Shown here: positions 12,101 to 23,935 of the stretch, piece after piece
Layout: each line of letters starts with the position of its first letter
Position numbering within the stretch: the first letter of the stretch is position 1
Source: Cryptomeria japonica
Lineage: Eukaryota; Streptophyta; Pinopsida; Cupressales; Cupressaceae
Reading direction: 5' to 3'
Length of the DNA stretch: 64,000 bases
Assembly: GCF_030272615.1 (NCBI RefSeq)
Contig: NC_081413.1
Location: forward strand, 337,151,302-337,215,301
Position numbers and translations under genes: made by a program
Notes under the pieces: model-generated
Told to the model about the DNA's origin: nothing
Databases searched by the model: none
What the model saw: only the letters and a program-made list of their open reading frames with translations

Positions 12101-13349
12101 AGAGCAATATCAGGAGCTAGCAGATTTTTGAAATATCTAACCCCTTCTTCTTGAATCTGAATGGCATTTGTAAGCTTATTTCTTGTGTTTTTTTTAATAA
12201 TGGAGAAGATAGATGATGTTGCTAGCTTAGCTTTCGCAGTAGCGTGAATTGTTTTTATATTTTTATCTCCTTCTTTTAACCATAACTCCTTAGACTTGTA
12301 ACGCTAATAAACTTCTTCTCTTTTGCACAACTCTTCCCATGTCTCTTGCGACTATTTTTGTTGTTCATGTGTACTTGGATCCAAACCATGAAGAATTATG
12401 TTATCCTAATTGTTTGCTAGTTCTTTAGCTACCGTGTCTTTCTCTACAAAGATGTTTATAAAGACTTTAACATTCCATTCTTTGATTTGGGTCTTGATAT
12501 GTTGCATTTTCCTATCAAACTTGAATATCTTTGTGCCATGATGAAAAGGAGCACTAACCCACCATTGGCACAAGAGGGGCAGTAAATGTGGATAAACCAC
12601 ATTTTTACAAATTTGAAGGAGGATCGGTGGACTAAGCACTTATTGGCACTAGTAATGTTCAGTGAAATAGCAAAGTGGTCTAAGCAAATGAGGGGTAAAA
12701 TGTCAAATTCCAGATTATAATCCCACAAAGACCAATTTTGAGAGATGAAAAATCTGTCTAGCCTTTCTACAATTTGGGTGAAATTCTTTCTTTTGTTTGT
12801 CCAAGTAAACTGCCCCTTCTTGGGAATTACATCTTTCAAATCATTATCAGAAATGAAGAAAACAAAATCCTCAATGGTTTTAGAGGGAGGGCATTTACCA
12901 CCCTTTTTTTCATGATTAGATGTAATTGCATTGAAATCCCCTCCTAGGATAACATTTTGTTCTGGAAGCTGTTGAATGATGTTTGTTAAGGTATCCCATA
13001 ATCTCTTTTTCTCATGAGTAGGTGTTGGCCCATAAACATTTAAGAGCATAAATGAGAGATCAAAACATTGAATAGTGAGAAGTTGCCAATTGTTACCTTC
13101 ATCAACAATCACTACAACTAAAGACATTGGATTCCAAAGAGTAATTAAGCCTTCAGATGCACCTAATGTTGGAGCATGAGCACACTTCCAATTAGACCAC
13201 TTGTGAACTATTGTCTGAAAAGTATCTTGAGCGGTTTTGGTTTCTTGTAACATAATTATATCTGCCCTTGAAGAATCAAGTTGCTTCTTGATCATGTTTC
13301 TTTTGTCAGAGGCATTAATGCCTCTGACATTCCAAGAGATGATTTTCAT
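9132..13349 (-). pseudogene. LINE ORF2: AP endonuclease - reverse transcriptase - RNase H, broken
   Basis: ORF2 starts at ATG 13349 (MKIISWNVRGIN). The endonuclease domain (about residues 1-225) shows QETK, NVYGPT, GGDFNAI, LDRFF and LDHFAI motifs. Going left, RT motifs include LDMMKAYDKV (near 11560), GVQQGDPLS (near 11395) and catalytic FADDTLLY (near 11240), then HLGIPLF and the thumb region to about 10786. A zf-RVT-like segment is at 10059-10385. RNase H (9258-9695) has FDGSSRGNPG, the AECQAL glutamate and VEGDST; after a stop at 9258 its tail SHTFREGTKLADKLDNMG continues to a stop at 9132. The full length of about 1400 codons is normal for plant L1. There are multiple stops (for example within the AYDKV region) and frameshifts between 12450 and 11360. 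Confidence 0.88.
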
Positions 13350-13389
13350 GGTTATCGAGGAGAGCAACATACCCTCCTCGGTCTTTTAG

Positions 13390-15720
13390 TTGCAGAAAAA
13401 TTACCATCAAGAGTTGTTTGGATACGTGCCTCAATTTCTTCCTTAGTTTTTGCTTTGTTTGATTTCTTGCCTCTCAGCTTCTTTGAAATATGGTTCTGGA
13501 TCTGTGCAGGAGATTGAGTAATTGAGAGAGACTAAGAGAAGTCAAATAATGGTTCAGACTGGGTATTAGTATCTTGTTCAATGTTTTCTATAACAACTTC
13601 CTTAGTGGGGAAACAATCGGATGCTAGTTCAGAATCCTCAGATTGGAAGTCATCCATTTCAGCTTCCATTAACAACAAAGGAGGTAACTGATGGGACTTG
13701 GGGATGTTGGCTATAAGAGGGATGTTGAAAGGCATAAACCTTGCATCATCCACTATACTATTGAAAACACTCAGACCGGGATGCAATAAAATGTTATTTG
13801 CGATCATCTTCACCGAATGGAACTCCTGTAGAGCATTTGGATTATTGACCCAAATAGGTAAGAGGACATCTATAATTAGTGATCTTGAGGCTTTGGAAAT
13901 ATCATCGTCTTCCTTTAGAATTTGTTCTACGATTTCATCAAATAACTAGGATCCCGTTGAGGACAACAGATCTTAAGCTAGATGTTCAATATTAATTGGA
14001 TATATTTTAAAACCATGTGCTCTATTTGGATCACCCATGATATAGATAAATTGTTTTTCAAAAATAAGATTCTTCTTAGAATCACCCAGATTTGGAGTCG
14101 CATAATAGTGAGGGGGTTAACTATAGGATAACATGAGTATGTTGATGCTAAAATAAAGAGCTTGGGCAGTGACAGATGAACATAGACATAATTAAAAAAT
14201 CTAGACAAAACAAAAATGGTAAAAACTTTGTAAAGTACCTATGAGATGGTGAAAAAAGTGGAATGACAATTCAGGTTTGTCGTTAGCAACAGCACATGAA
14301 GAACTTTGGGATTCAAAGGGAGCTACTGGTAAATCTGAATTTTTGTGCAAGTTAAACGTTTCTTCCTGATACCCCTCAGTGGAATTAGGGAATGAGGAGA
14401 GAGGTTCATATTGATAAGTACAACACCTAGGATCAGAGGAATGGTCCTTACAAACTTGAGTCGTTGAGCATTTGATCCCTTGACATTGGAAGCTAAAATG
14501 ACCCAAAGCTTTAGAATGATGATTCACTGCTTCAAGATTTTGAATACAAATTTCTTGTTTCCAAGTACCGAATTTAGAAAGAATAGAGATTTCTAAAGGG
14601 AATAGCTTAGAGACATCTAGCAGTACACAGACTCGAACCCTAAGATGTGTAAGTTTGAAAGGGTTAAGGTCATGTTTGATAAAGATGCCTATCCTATTTG
14701 CAAGAATTTCAATCAAATCGAGATCCTAGTATTCAAGAGGCAATGCAGGAAAAACCACCCAAAAGGGGGCATATTTGTAAATCTTAACATCAGTTTTGAA
14801 ATTTGAAACCCATGGAATAGTAAAGTTACCATAGCCCATAGAGAACCAACCCTTACTTCTATGAACTAGATCTTTGTATTCTTGCAAGTGGAAAGTAGCA
14901 ATAAAGAACTCAAACCCATTATCAGTGTAAAAAATGTCTTTAAGCCCTTTCCAGTTTTTTTCCGCCAATGATGATAAAATTGGGAAAGACGGGATAAAAT
15001 TCTAGAACTTACCAATGATTGCGCTTTCCCAAAGCTATGCGACTTGTGGGAGAAGTAAGTAGTCTCGTAGCATAACTATATGACGACAACCAATTTGCTT
15101 TGAAAGTGTTGTATCTGCTCTATCTTTGTTAGAAGTCGAGTCCTATGCTTTCTTTCTCCAAACCCACAAATTGCCCTACCCATTTTCCTTGGAAAAGGTG
15201 TTTGGCTTGAAGGTTGCTCTGTGCTCATTATGCAAAGGAATATTGTTCGGGTTTGATAGAAAGCTTTCTTTATTTAGAGGAACCGCATGACACATATGAA
15301 GGAGGCCAAATATCATCTTGTCCACGATTGGTATTCTTAGGTTTTAGATTTACAGGGAGCATATTTGGTCATGAGACAAAGGATGGGAGCCATTTATCAT
15401 GTTGTCCATAATTCATGCTTGTGGACTTTAAATCGGCCTCTGAATCTCCAAATATTTTATCAAGAAACCCTATGTTTTGCTCCAGAGTACGAAAAAACTC
15501 AGGCTTAGAGTCATCACAAATGTCAAAGATTTCTTATTGTTGTTTGTTCAGATGTTTAAAAGGCAATTTAGGGTACAAGTATGGGAATGACCGATTGTTC
15601 GAAGGTTACCTTCCATAGAAATTGTTCAGTCCATTTTTTTGACTAAGCCCATAACTGAACCAATTTTTCCTCTGGACTGACCTCTGAACTGTGCTCTTGC
15701 CATGACTGGGTTTTTGAAAT
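13390..15720 (-). pseudogene. LINE ORF1 (DUF4283-type RNA-binding protein), broken
   Basis: On the minus strand a DUF4283-like core reads LAEKNWKGLKDIFYTDNG, then HRSKGWFSMGYGNFTIPW and WVVFPALPLEY (14968-14726). It continues after one stop with DLDLIEILANRIGIFIKHDL (about 14717-14660). A zinc-knuckle region near 14530-14480 has lost cysteines (HHSKALGHFSFQC). The C-terminal acidic tail (13813-13532) runs to a KKLRGKKSNKAK-like basic end just before ORF2. Upstream, a frame with several stops (about 15640-15120) contains EFFRTLEQNIGFLDKIFG and NYGQHDKWLPSFVS. The N-terminus near 15700 reads MARAQFRGQSRGKIGSV. ORF1 binds LINE RNA in the ribonucleoprotein. Confidence 0.75.
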
Positions 15721-15850
15721 TTTTTTCCCGCCCATGGCCCTCATCCATAGAAACTGTTCAGTCCGTTTTTCTGACTAAGCCCATAACTGAATCAATTTTG
15801 CCTCTGGACTGAATTGAACCAATTTTGCCTCTGGACTGATTTTGAACCAA
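15612..15850. repeat. Direct repeats at the LINE 5' end
   Basis: A segment beginning TCCATAGAAA(T/C)TGTTCAGTCC and running through CTCTGGACTGA occurs at about 15612-15690 and again at about 15742-15820. The last part (TTGCCTCTGGACTGA with GAACCAATT) is repeated again to 15850. The repeats span the presumed ORF1 start and 5' UTR on the minus strand. Confidence 0.8.
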
Positions 15851-16070
15851 TTGTGTCTTGTGTTTTTTGCTTTCTCTTATTTTTTGCTTTGTGCTTTGTC
15901 TGGTCTTTGCCCCTTTGATGTAATGTGGTTAATTTCTATTATGGGGCTGTTCCGTTTTTGTGCTCTTTGTTGGCTTAATTTCTTGTTAAGACTTCACTAA
16001 GCTTTGATACTGTTAAAGGGTTTTAGGTCCCTTTAAACCCTGTTTTTGCCTTAATCAAAAACATCATATC
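15851..16070 (+). other. Sequence resembling a plant LINE 3' end, plus strand
   Basis: T-rich DNA with CTTTGTCTGGTCTTTGCCCC and a terminal GCCTTAATCAAAAAC at 16051-16065 is reminiscent of plant L1 3' UTR ends, here pointing right. If so, it is a fragment of a second LINE abutting the 5' end of the minus-strand one. The assignment is by style only. It could equally be 5' UTR of the minus-strand LINE. Confidence 0.3.
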
Positions 16071-17113
16071 TCATGACCTACATACTGAAAGATGCCGGGT
16101 AAGGAATGTAGCAAACCGACTTACTTTTTTTATTTTTGTATTCTTTCTCCAGCAAGAAGGAAATTGTTTTTGTTTGTTTGTTTTGTGGTTTTTCACTTTT
16201 TTTGTGTGTTTTTGCAAAGTATGTATGCTTGGGAATTTAAGTAATGCAATTGAAAGACAATAATAAACATAAGCTAATGATTGAAAATAAATTTCAGATT
16301 GACGGAATTTGTAACATCAATTATTAAAAGCCAATAAACAATGGAATTCACCAAAGACAAGCCAAAATTGGCCTACTAGGGGTCCAACGCTTTGCCTGGA
16401 GGGCTGCTTTATTAGCATAAATGAGTCCAGGTGCTGCTACATGATCTATCAATGAGTCCTAACTGCTCTAATGAGTTTGTTTTCTCTAGTAAATAATTAC
16501 CAAAAACAAATCTAACATAAATTGACCAAACTGTTGTTGTTTCCTTCAAACCTCTAGGAGTCTTCACTGTAAATGGGCAATTTTCCACATTGATTTGCTT
16601 CTATCTCTCTCCAGTGACATCATAAGCTTGAAAGAATGATTCCAATATTTATTCCTACTGCTGACAATGAGATTTGTACAAAAAATCCCAAGTAAAACCC
16701 TTCAATTTTTTTTTTTATGGATTCCAAGCAAGTAGGGAAGGTACGACTGGCCCTAGAATGGTATGGCTAGCATTTAGGAGAGGAAAACTTGTTGTAAAAC
16801 CTTCCAGTCTGATCAATAATTATTGTCCAAACCCTTTCCTTGCTGCCTCAGCTGATAAATCACTCAATTTGGTCCACCAATGACCTGAATTACTGAAAAT
16901 AGTGCCAAATCAGATAGGGGCTACGTCCAACCTGTGAGAATATGGGAGATTTTGTTCCCAAATCCTTACCAAAACCTGCAAATTTGAATTTGCAGAAGAT
17001 GAAGAAAATAAACCAAGAATACCAAAAATGAGAGCCAAAACAAAAATATAATAGCTTCCAACCCTAATTGAACTCTTCCAAGACATCTTTTAAGATTCCA
17101 AAAGAATCTTCTT
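16071..17113. other. Unassigned region
   Basis: No recognised gene. On the minus strand some stretches stay open over 30-40 codons (for example DHVAAPGLIYANKAALQAKR near 16440-16380, and WWTKLSDLSAEAARKGFG near 16885-16830) without matching a family I know. It may be an older retroelement into which the chromovirus inserted at 17113. The TSD copy CTTCT is at 17109-17113. Confidence 0.4.
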
Positions 17114-19269
17114 GGTGCAGGAGCACCTAGTTGAGTAAAACTCCCATTTTTTAGTATTTAATGCTTTCATGTTTGTAATGTCTTGTGTTAGGTTTATTAT
17201 GTTGTTTTAGGTTGTTATGTGTCATGTTTAGTGGTTTTTATCTCATTTTGGGCTCAAGAGATCAAGTTTTGCCTTTCAGGCTTTGAGTTGACAATTTTTG
17301 GCAAAAATGTGCAAAATTGCCAAAAAGGTCTTCTAATGCTTTCCAAAGCATTGAAACATGTTTGATAGGTTTTTTTAGGCATATCTAAGTTGTTTAGACA
17401 AGTTGACAAGGTTAGGTTGTCAAAAATGCCTCATTGAGCAAGAAAAGTTGTCATTTGGCTTGAAAAGTTGTCAAAATTGTCATTTTTGGGTTTTTCTTGC
17501 AAAAGGTAGTTGTGAAAGCCTCTTGTCCGTACAGGGCTTGATAAATAATTGGATGGACTATAAAAATACCTCCCTTTTCCTTGAATAAGTTTCGTGATTG
17601 TATAAGCAAGAGCTTTTGAATAAAATCATAAAATTTGGCTTTTATGACTGGTTTTTCCTTCCTTTATGAAATAGTTTGTACTGTAGCTCCATAGTCCGTA
17701 CTGCGCCTTTGGGAAGTGTGCATAACAGTTGTATAATTCTCTCTAGTTTATTTTGGTATTGGTTTCTCTTGTAAATTGGATTGTACAAAATTATTTGCAA
17801 ACTGTGTGCTCGTTGCCCTATCAAGGGTTTGAAGTTCTAAAATGTCACCACTTGACTAATCCAGGTTTGGGATCCCACATAATGGATTTAGTCAAGTTGG
17901 AATTCATGTATATACTATACATATGCTCTATTTTGTGCCAAAAGTGTGGTTGGAAGAAGGATTTGAGTGAATACTAGGCAAGTATTGGTTATTTGGCTAG
18001 TAGCATGAACTAAAACTCAAGATTTTCACCCAAAAGTAATTTGGAGTGAACAAATGAATGAGGTAGAGGTCTGGACATGTGACCAAGGGTGTGAAGCATC
18101 ATCTTGATGTGTTAGAATAGCTTGTTCCATTCAATCATTCTCACTTTGTAAACAAAACAGTGAGTTCACTGTTTTTCTGAATTATGTTGTCAATTTGCTT
18201 ATGGAATGCTTCAGAAGCATCATCCAAGCCTTGTAGCTGAGAAGGCATTGTAATAGGAGATTATCCAATGTTTTCATACCTCATTGAGGTGTATGTCTAA
18301 ACCAAAACTCTTCTTTATGCAGGTCCCAAAGTGTAATGATTGCTGACTGGTAAAAGGGTAGCAAAAAGACAGTGACAGTGGCAATTTTACTATTTTCTCA
18401 CTTGTTTGCCGAGTGTTTGGCATTTTGCTTGAAGGGCAGCAACAGGGGAAGGTTCTATTTGTTGTGGCAGAATCCTGAGCCATTTTAGAGGCTTGAAGAG
18501 TGGATTTGGAGAGACTTTCCAATGTTTTTTTCTCTAAACCCTACCAAACCCTCCAAATATGCCTAGAATGGTGGACAATCCTTTTGTAGCTCTACCAGTG
18601 GACCAAACCATGAAAATCCTTCAATACTTACCTCTAAAACACCTTCCAAAACAATTTTATTGAAGGAGAAGCCCATCGTTGGGTAGGGTGAGTAAAAAGG
18701 TGACAATTACCCCTCCACGGGCTTGTAGCCCTTTGACTACATAACACACACTTTTTGGAACCCGATTGCAAGGAGGACTTGGGAACTCATGAAATCTTAT
18801 GTGATCGTCCTAAGATAGTGAATCAAATGTCAAATGGAACCTTGGATAGTGTGGAGCCCCTTTTTGAGGTTTGACCCTTGGTTGGTTGGTTGGTGGGTTG
18901 AGGAAGCCAAGGCTATGGGCCTTAAACTAAATTGTGAGCATCAAAACTTTAATAAAACCTTGCTGCCCCTACTTGTCCATGCAAAAGACTCCTAAAGAAA
19001 TCTGAAACAGAGGGTTGAATGCCAAAGAGCAGAGATTGAGGGTGTGTAGATGGGTGGAGTGAGTAATTTGAGTAGATTTGAGCATGGGTGTGAGCCAACA
19101 CCAAAAGGGGGGGTTTATTAGGAAAGTGATACATGAAGTGCTTGGCACTATAACTGCAAGAATAATTTTGTAAACACATACAACAGACTCATACAAGTTT
19201 TTGGGTAACAAATTGAACTTATTGAGCAAATTGGCCTTTTTTATCACTTTCCTAGCAATCTCCCTATCA
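17114..19269 (+). repeat. 5' LTR of chromovirus (2156 bp)
   Basis: Starts TGGTGCAGGAGCACC and ends CAATCTCCCTATCA, with the PBS four bases later. A TATA-like CTATAAAAATACC at 17558-17570 is the probable core promoter. Short minus-strand ORFs are duplicated in the 3' LTR only because the LTRs are copies. A short GGTTGGTT repeat near 18880 is longer here than in the 3' LTR. Confidence 0.95.
17558..17570 (+). promoter_or_regulatory. Probable TATA box of chromovirus LTR
   Basis: CTATAAAAATACC about 445 bp into the 5' LTR. The 3' LTR copy (24381) reads CTATAAAAAGACC. The match is to the plant TATA consensus; no start site is known. Confidence 0.5.
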
Positions 19270-19272
19270 TAG

Positions 19273-19284
19273 TGGTATCAGAGC
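19273..19284 (+). other. Primer-binding site of chromovirus
   Basis: TGGTATCAGAGC, the tRNA-Met complement, three bases after the LTR end. Confidence 0.92.
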
Positions 19285-19322
19285 CAACAAAAGATTCAGG
19301 AGGAAATGAACATTAGGAAAAC

Positions 19323-20411
19323 ATGGTGACTAATGCAGAATTAGCTAAGAAGGTTGAGGACCAAGAAGAGGAAAATAGGGCACTCAGAGAAAGATTAGAT
19401 CAACTAGCAATGAAACTAGTTGAAGTAGAAGTCAAAACTGAAGAAGTCCATGAGAAGGTTGGAGATCAGGGTAAAATGATGGCAATAGAGGATGAGGTCC
19501 CCATGCCTGACCTTGTCATTGAGCAAGAACCATTCTTGAAAGCCTTGAGAGCTATGAGTGGTAAAACCTTAGAGGGAGTGGCTCTTTTCAGTGGGAAGAT
19601 GGATCCAGATGCTCTTATAGAGTGGATTAAATGTCTAGAAAACTATTTTGAATGTGATGGAGCAACTGAAGCACAAAAGGTTAAGGTAAAAAAATCAAGG
19701 CCGAGAGGGGCAACCTTAACTTGGTGGAAGTTCATCCAAGAGGAAAGGGTGAAAGGAGGTAAGCAACCAATAGCCACCTGGAAAGCAATGGAAGCCAAAA
19801 TAAAAGAAACCTACCTTCCAGAAGACTATGAAATATAACTTCACAGGAAAAGACAAAATTTGAGACAAAAAGTCCTAGATGCCAGTAGCTACACTGAGGA
19901 GTTTCAAAAACTGTGCATGAGATCCACAGTAGTGGAAGATGAGAGCATAAAAGTGGCAAGGTACTTGAATGGATTGAGGTGGAACATCCAGGAAGAGATG
20001 AGCTTGTTATGCCCACAAACAATACACAAGTGTTATCAATTGGCACTTAAGGTGGAAGAGAAAGGTAGGAGAAAGCAAGAACAAAACAACAGAGGCAGAG
20101 GTAGGGGAAGAGATGGTAGAGGCCATAGAGGCAGTTTTGGGGGAAGGAGCATAGATCAACGATCCCAGGGAGAGTCTAATCTTCTAGAGAAAAGTGGGGA
20201 TTCTCAGAGCAAACCCAACTATAGGGGTTGGGGATCAAGCAACCCAAGTAGAGGTAGATCTAATGGACCAGGGAGAGGGTCCTACTTCTCAACCATGAAG
20301 TGCTATAAATATCAAAAGTTGGGTCACCCTGCCTATAGATGCCCAGTGAAGCCTAGTTCATCCTATGGTGGTGAAAAAAGGGTAAACTATGTGTTAGGAA
20401 GATGGAGGTAA
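19323..20411 (+). pseudogene. Chromovirus gag with one internal stop and a damaged zinc knuckle
   Basis: The ATG at 19323 starts an N-terminal coiled-coil-like Glu/Lys-rich region. A capsid domain (retrotrans_gag type) follows with LFSGKMDPDALIEWI, LTWWKF and ATWKAMEAKIKETYLP. A TAA at 19836-19838 interrupts the frame where a CAA is likely ancestral; the same frame then continues to 20411. The C-terminal part is an Arg/Gly-rich RGRGRGRDGRG region plus a CCHC knuckle reading CYKYQKLGHPAYRC, where the second Cys is replaced by Tyr. It is about 362 codons in all, normal for a gypsy gag. A frame change leads into pol at about 20410-20428. Confidence 0.92.
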
Positions 20412-20427
20412 TACCATAACTTCAACA

Positions 20428-23400
20428 TTGAACCACCTAGCTTTAGAAGATGGTGAGAGTTTAATGATCAAGAGAGTGTTAATGAAGAAGCCGCATAGTA
20501 CAGAGGCCTTACAGAGGAGAGCATTATTCAGGATTAAGTGTAAAATCATGGGAAAGGTGTGTAAGGTGATCATAGATTCAGGATCCACATATAACATCAT
20601 ATCAGAGGAAGCGGTAAGCAAATTGAAACTACCTAGGATACAACACAAGGAGCCATACAAGGTCACATGGTTAAATAAGGGACAACATGTGTTAGTAAAT
20701 GAGCAGGCCTGGGTAGATTTCCACATAGGTGGATATGTAGATAGGATCCTATGTGACATCCTTCCTATGGATGCTTGCCACCTGCTGTTGGGTAGGCCAT
20801 GGCAGTTTGACCGAAAAGCACACCATGATGGGGAAAGAAACTCCTACTCATTTCAGAAAGATGGAGTAACCTATCAGATTCAATCCCTCATTGAAGAAGG
20901 AGAGAGCAACAATAAAGTGCCTAACATCTTGTTAGTGAATGAGAAAGAGTTCATAAAAACACTAGAAGAAGGTGAAGGAGTAGGATTTGCACTCATATTG
21001 AAACCCAAAGAAGAAAAGGTAGAAAAGAAAGTTGAAATACCATATGAGGTGCAACAAATCCTTGATAACTTCAAAGCAATAATCAGTGATGGTACACCTG
21101 CAACTTTACCACCTCCTAGAGCCATTAGCCATCAAATTGACTTCATACCTGGAGCCTCTTTGCCAAATAAGGCAGCCTATAAGATGACCCCTGAACAAAA
21201 TGAAGAGGTAGCAAGACAAATACAAGAACTCTTAGACCAAGGGCTAATTAGGAAAAACATTAGTCCTTGTGCAGTACCTACAGTGTTGGCACCTAAGAAG
21301 GGTGGAACATGGAGATTTTGTACAGATTCTAGAGCCATCAACAAGATCACCATCAAATATAGATTTCCCATACTCGGGATAGAGGATTTGATGGATTGTT
21401 TGGGGGGTGCACAAAATTTCAGTAAGATTGACTTGAAGAGTGGTTACCATCAGATAAGAATCAAAGAGGGGGATGAATGGAAGACAACTTTCAAAACAAA
21501 TGAGGGTCTCTATGAGTGGCTTGTCATGCCTTTTGGACTCTCTAATGCTCCCAACACATTCATGAGACTTATGAATGAAGTTTTACATGATTTCATTGGC
21601 AAGTTTGTTGTTATGTATTTAGCTGATATTCTTATTTTCAGTAAGACTAAGGAAGAGCATTTGAAGCATTTAGCTATTGTTTTGAGATAGTTATCTGAGG
21701 AACAACTAACCATTAATCTAGAAAAATGTGATTTCTTGAAGCAAGAATTGGTCTATCTTGATTTTGTTGTATCAGGAGGCAATCTGAAAATGGATCAGTC
21801 TAAAGTTGCAGCAATAACTAGTTGGCCAACTCCTAGGACAACGAGTGATGTCAGAAGCTTCCATGGTTTGGCACAGTTTTACAGAAAGTTCATCAGGAGA
21901 TTCAGTGAGATTTGTGCTCCAATGTTAAACACCATCAAAGGGGGTGTAAAGGTAAAATTTTAGTGGAAAAGTGCAGCCAATAAGGGGTTTGAGTTATTGA
22001 AAACTAAACTAGCTACTCAACCAGTGCTCATTTTACCTAGTTTTGATAAACTTTTTACTATTGAATGTGATGTTAGTAATATTGTTGTAGGAGCTGTTTT
22101 AAGTCAAGAAAATAGACCAGTTGCATTCTTTAGTGAGAATTTGAATGATGCAAAGAAAAAGTACTCTTCCTATGATTTAGAACTCTATGCATTAGTACAA
22201 GCACTTAGGAAATGGAGACACTATCTTCTTCCTAAAGAGTTTGTTGTATACACAGACAATCAGGCACTAAGTTTCTTGAACTCACAGGATAAACTGAATC
22301 ATAGGCATGTTAAATGGGTAGAATACTTGCAAGCTTATACTTTTACTCTTAAGCATAAGAAGGGTCAGTTGAATAAAGTAGCAAATTCTTTGAGTAGAAG
22401 GTTGTTAACTATTCATGAGATTCAAGTTCAAAGCATTGGTATTGATAGTTTCAAAGACATGTATCCTACTGATGATGATTTTGCTGAAGCTTATAAAGTT
22501 TGTCAAGATTTTGAGAATAATTTCCATGGTGCATATGCTGATTTCACTTTGCAGGATGGTTTATTATTCAGGGGTGAACAATTGTGTGTTCCAAAAGGTT
22601 CTATGAGAGAGAACCTCATTCAAGAGAAGCACAATGGGTGCTTAAGTGGACATTTCGGTCTCAACAAGACCTTAGAGTTGGTTCAAAGATTCTATTATTG
22701 GCCTAAGATGGAGAGAGACATCAGGAGGTATGTTGAGCAACGCTTGGTATGTCAGAAAGCAAAAGGTAATTCCTCTAATGTTGGTTTATATCAGCCTCTT
22801 CCCATTCCACATAGACCTTGGGATTGCATTAGTATGGATTTTGTGGTAGGATTACCTAGAACTCAAGCAAGATTTGATAGCATTTTGTAGTAGTTGACAT
22901 ATTTAGCAAAATGGCTCACTTTATTCCTTGTAAGACAACACATGATGCAAGTCATATTGGTTATTTGTTTTTCAAAGAAGTGGTTAGAATTCATAATTTG
23001 CCTACTAGCATTGTTTCAGATAGGGATGTTAAGTTTCTTGGTCATTTCTGGAAAATATTGTGGAAGAGATTGGGTACTAATCTCTCTTTTGGTTTAGCTT
23101 ATCATCCACAAACTGATGGCCAAACCGAAGTTGTGAACAGGTCTCTTGGAAACATGCTTAGGTGCTTGACAAAGGAATATGGGCAAAGTTGGGATTAGCT
23201 GATTCATCAAGTAGAATATGCCTACAATGATAGTGTTAACCGGTCTATAGGTAAAAGTCCATTTGAAGTTGTTTATGGTATGCATCCAAGGGGTATAATG
23301 GAGTTGAGGGATATCACTAATTTGCAGCATAAGAGTGGAACAACAGATGACATGGCACAATCCATGAAGGAGGTTCATGAGCAAGTGAGACAAGCTCTCC

Positions 23401-23660
23401 AAGATACCTCCCAAAAAGTCAAGGCAAGAGTGGATGCTACAAAGAGAGATGTTCAGTTTTCCATAGGTGATTATGTGATGGTTCACTTGAACAAGGCAAG
23501 GCTACAAAAGGGAGTTCCAAGCAAACTTCAGATGAGGAGAATAGGCCCTTGCAAAATCTTGGCTAAGTATGGGTCTAATGCTTACAAAGTTGATTTGCCT
23601 ACTGATGTTTCTTTGTCTCCCATTTTAAATGTTGCAGATTTGATTGCTTTCAAGGGGTAA
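20428..23660 (+). pseudogene. Chromovirus pol: protease, RT, RNase H, integrase, broken
   Basis: Protease with IIDSGSTYN (about 20570) and LLLGRPW. RT with WRFCTDSRAINK, FSKIDLKSGYHQIRI and MPFGLSNAP; the catalytic YxDD box reads YLADIL (about 21615-21632), so the first Asp of the pair is lost. RNase H has ECDVSN, YDLELYAL and YTDNQAL (22050-22270). Integrase has the HHCC region with one Cys replaced (EQRLVCQKAK, about 22735), then the D, D, E residues in CISMDFVVGLP, VSDRDVKFLG and TDGQTEVVNR. In-frame stops are at 21688, 21961 and 22888, a frameshift lies at about 22890, and another stop is near 23196. The order RT-RNaseH-integrase is gypsy. Confidence 0.94.
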
Positions 23661-23913
23661 GCATCTGAGGAGATTCAAAGAGTTTCAGATGTTGCACAAT
23701 CCCTTTCTGATCTATCTCTCCCTTCTCTTTCTTTTTCACCAAGCTGAACAAGTTCTAGACTCCAGGATTCTCAAAAAGACAAGGAATCACACCTACGTGG
23801 AGCATCTAATCAAATGGAAGGACAAGCCTATCTCAGAGGCCACATGGATACCTGAAGCTGACTTTAAGAAATTTGGCATACCTTCTTCTTTGTTGCCTCA
23901 AGGAGTCACATGA
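23661..23913 (+). pseudogene. Chromodomain at the C-terminus of the chromovirus polyprotein
   Basis: Frame-shifted from the integrase. After a disordered Ser-rich linker it reads AEQVLDSRILKKTRNHTYV, then HLIKWKDKPISEATWIP, and ends FGIPSSLLPQGVT before a TGA. This matches the chromodomain fold (beta strands plus the WExxxNL-like helix) that steers chromoviruses to modified chromatin. The domain itself is intact over about 55 residues. Indels between 23650 and 23740 separate it from integrase. Confidence 0.9.
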
Positions 23914-23935
23914 CTTCTTTGTTTTTGGGGGAGTA

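Larger units (their letters stand above)
8616..15730 (-). mobile_element. L1-type non-LTR retrotransposon (LINE) with RNase H, decayed
   Basis: On the minus strand the order is ORF1 (about 15700-13390), ORF2 (13349-9132) with AP endonuclease, reverse transcriptase, a zinc-binding RT-associated domain and RNase H, then a 3' UTR up to 8616, where a gypsy-like LTR abuts. The order and the RNase H at the ORF2 C-terminus are typical of plant L1-clade LINEs. Several stops and frameshifts show it is inactive. No poly(A) or TSD is seen at the 3' side, probably because the neighbouring LTR element cut it. The 5' limit is approximate. Confidence 0.85.

Noticed and set aside
17403-17977. Repeated small ORFs in the chromovirus LTRs (also at 24226-24776)
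   Set aside because: They recur only because the two LTRs are copies; no domain, and they span the probable promoter.
18949-19247. Minus-strand ORFs near the 5' LTR end (also at 25738-26063)
   Set aside because: Low-complexity antisense frames in LTR DNA, duplicated with the LTR; no motif.
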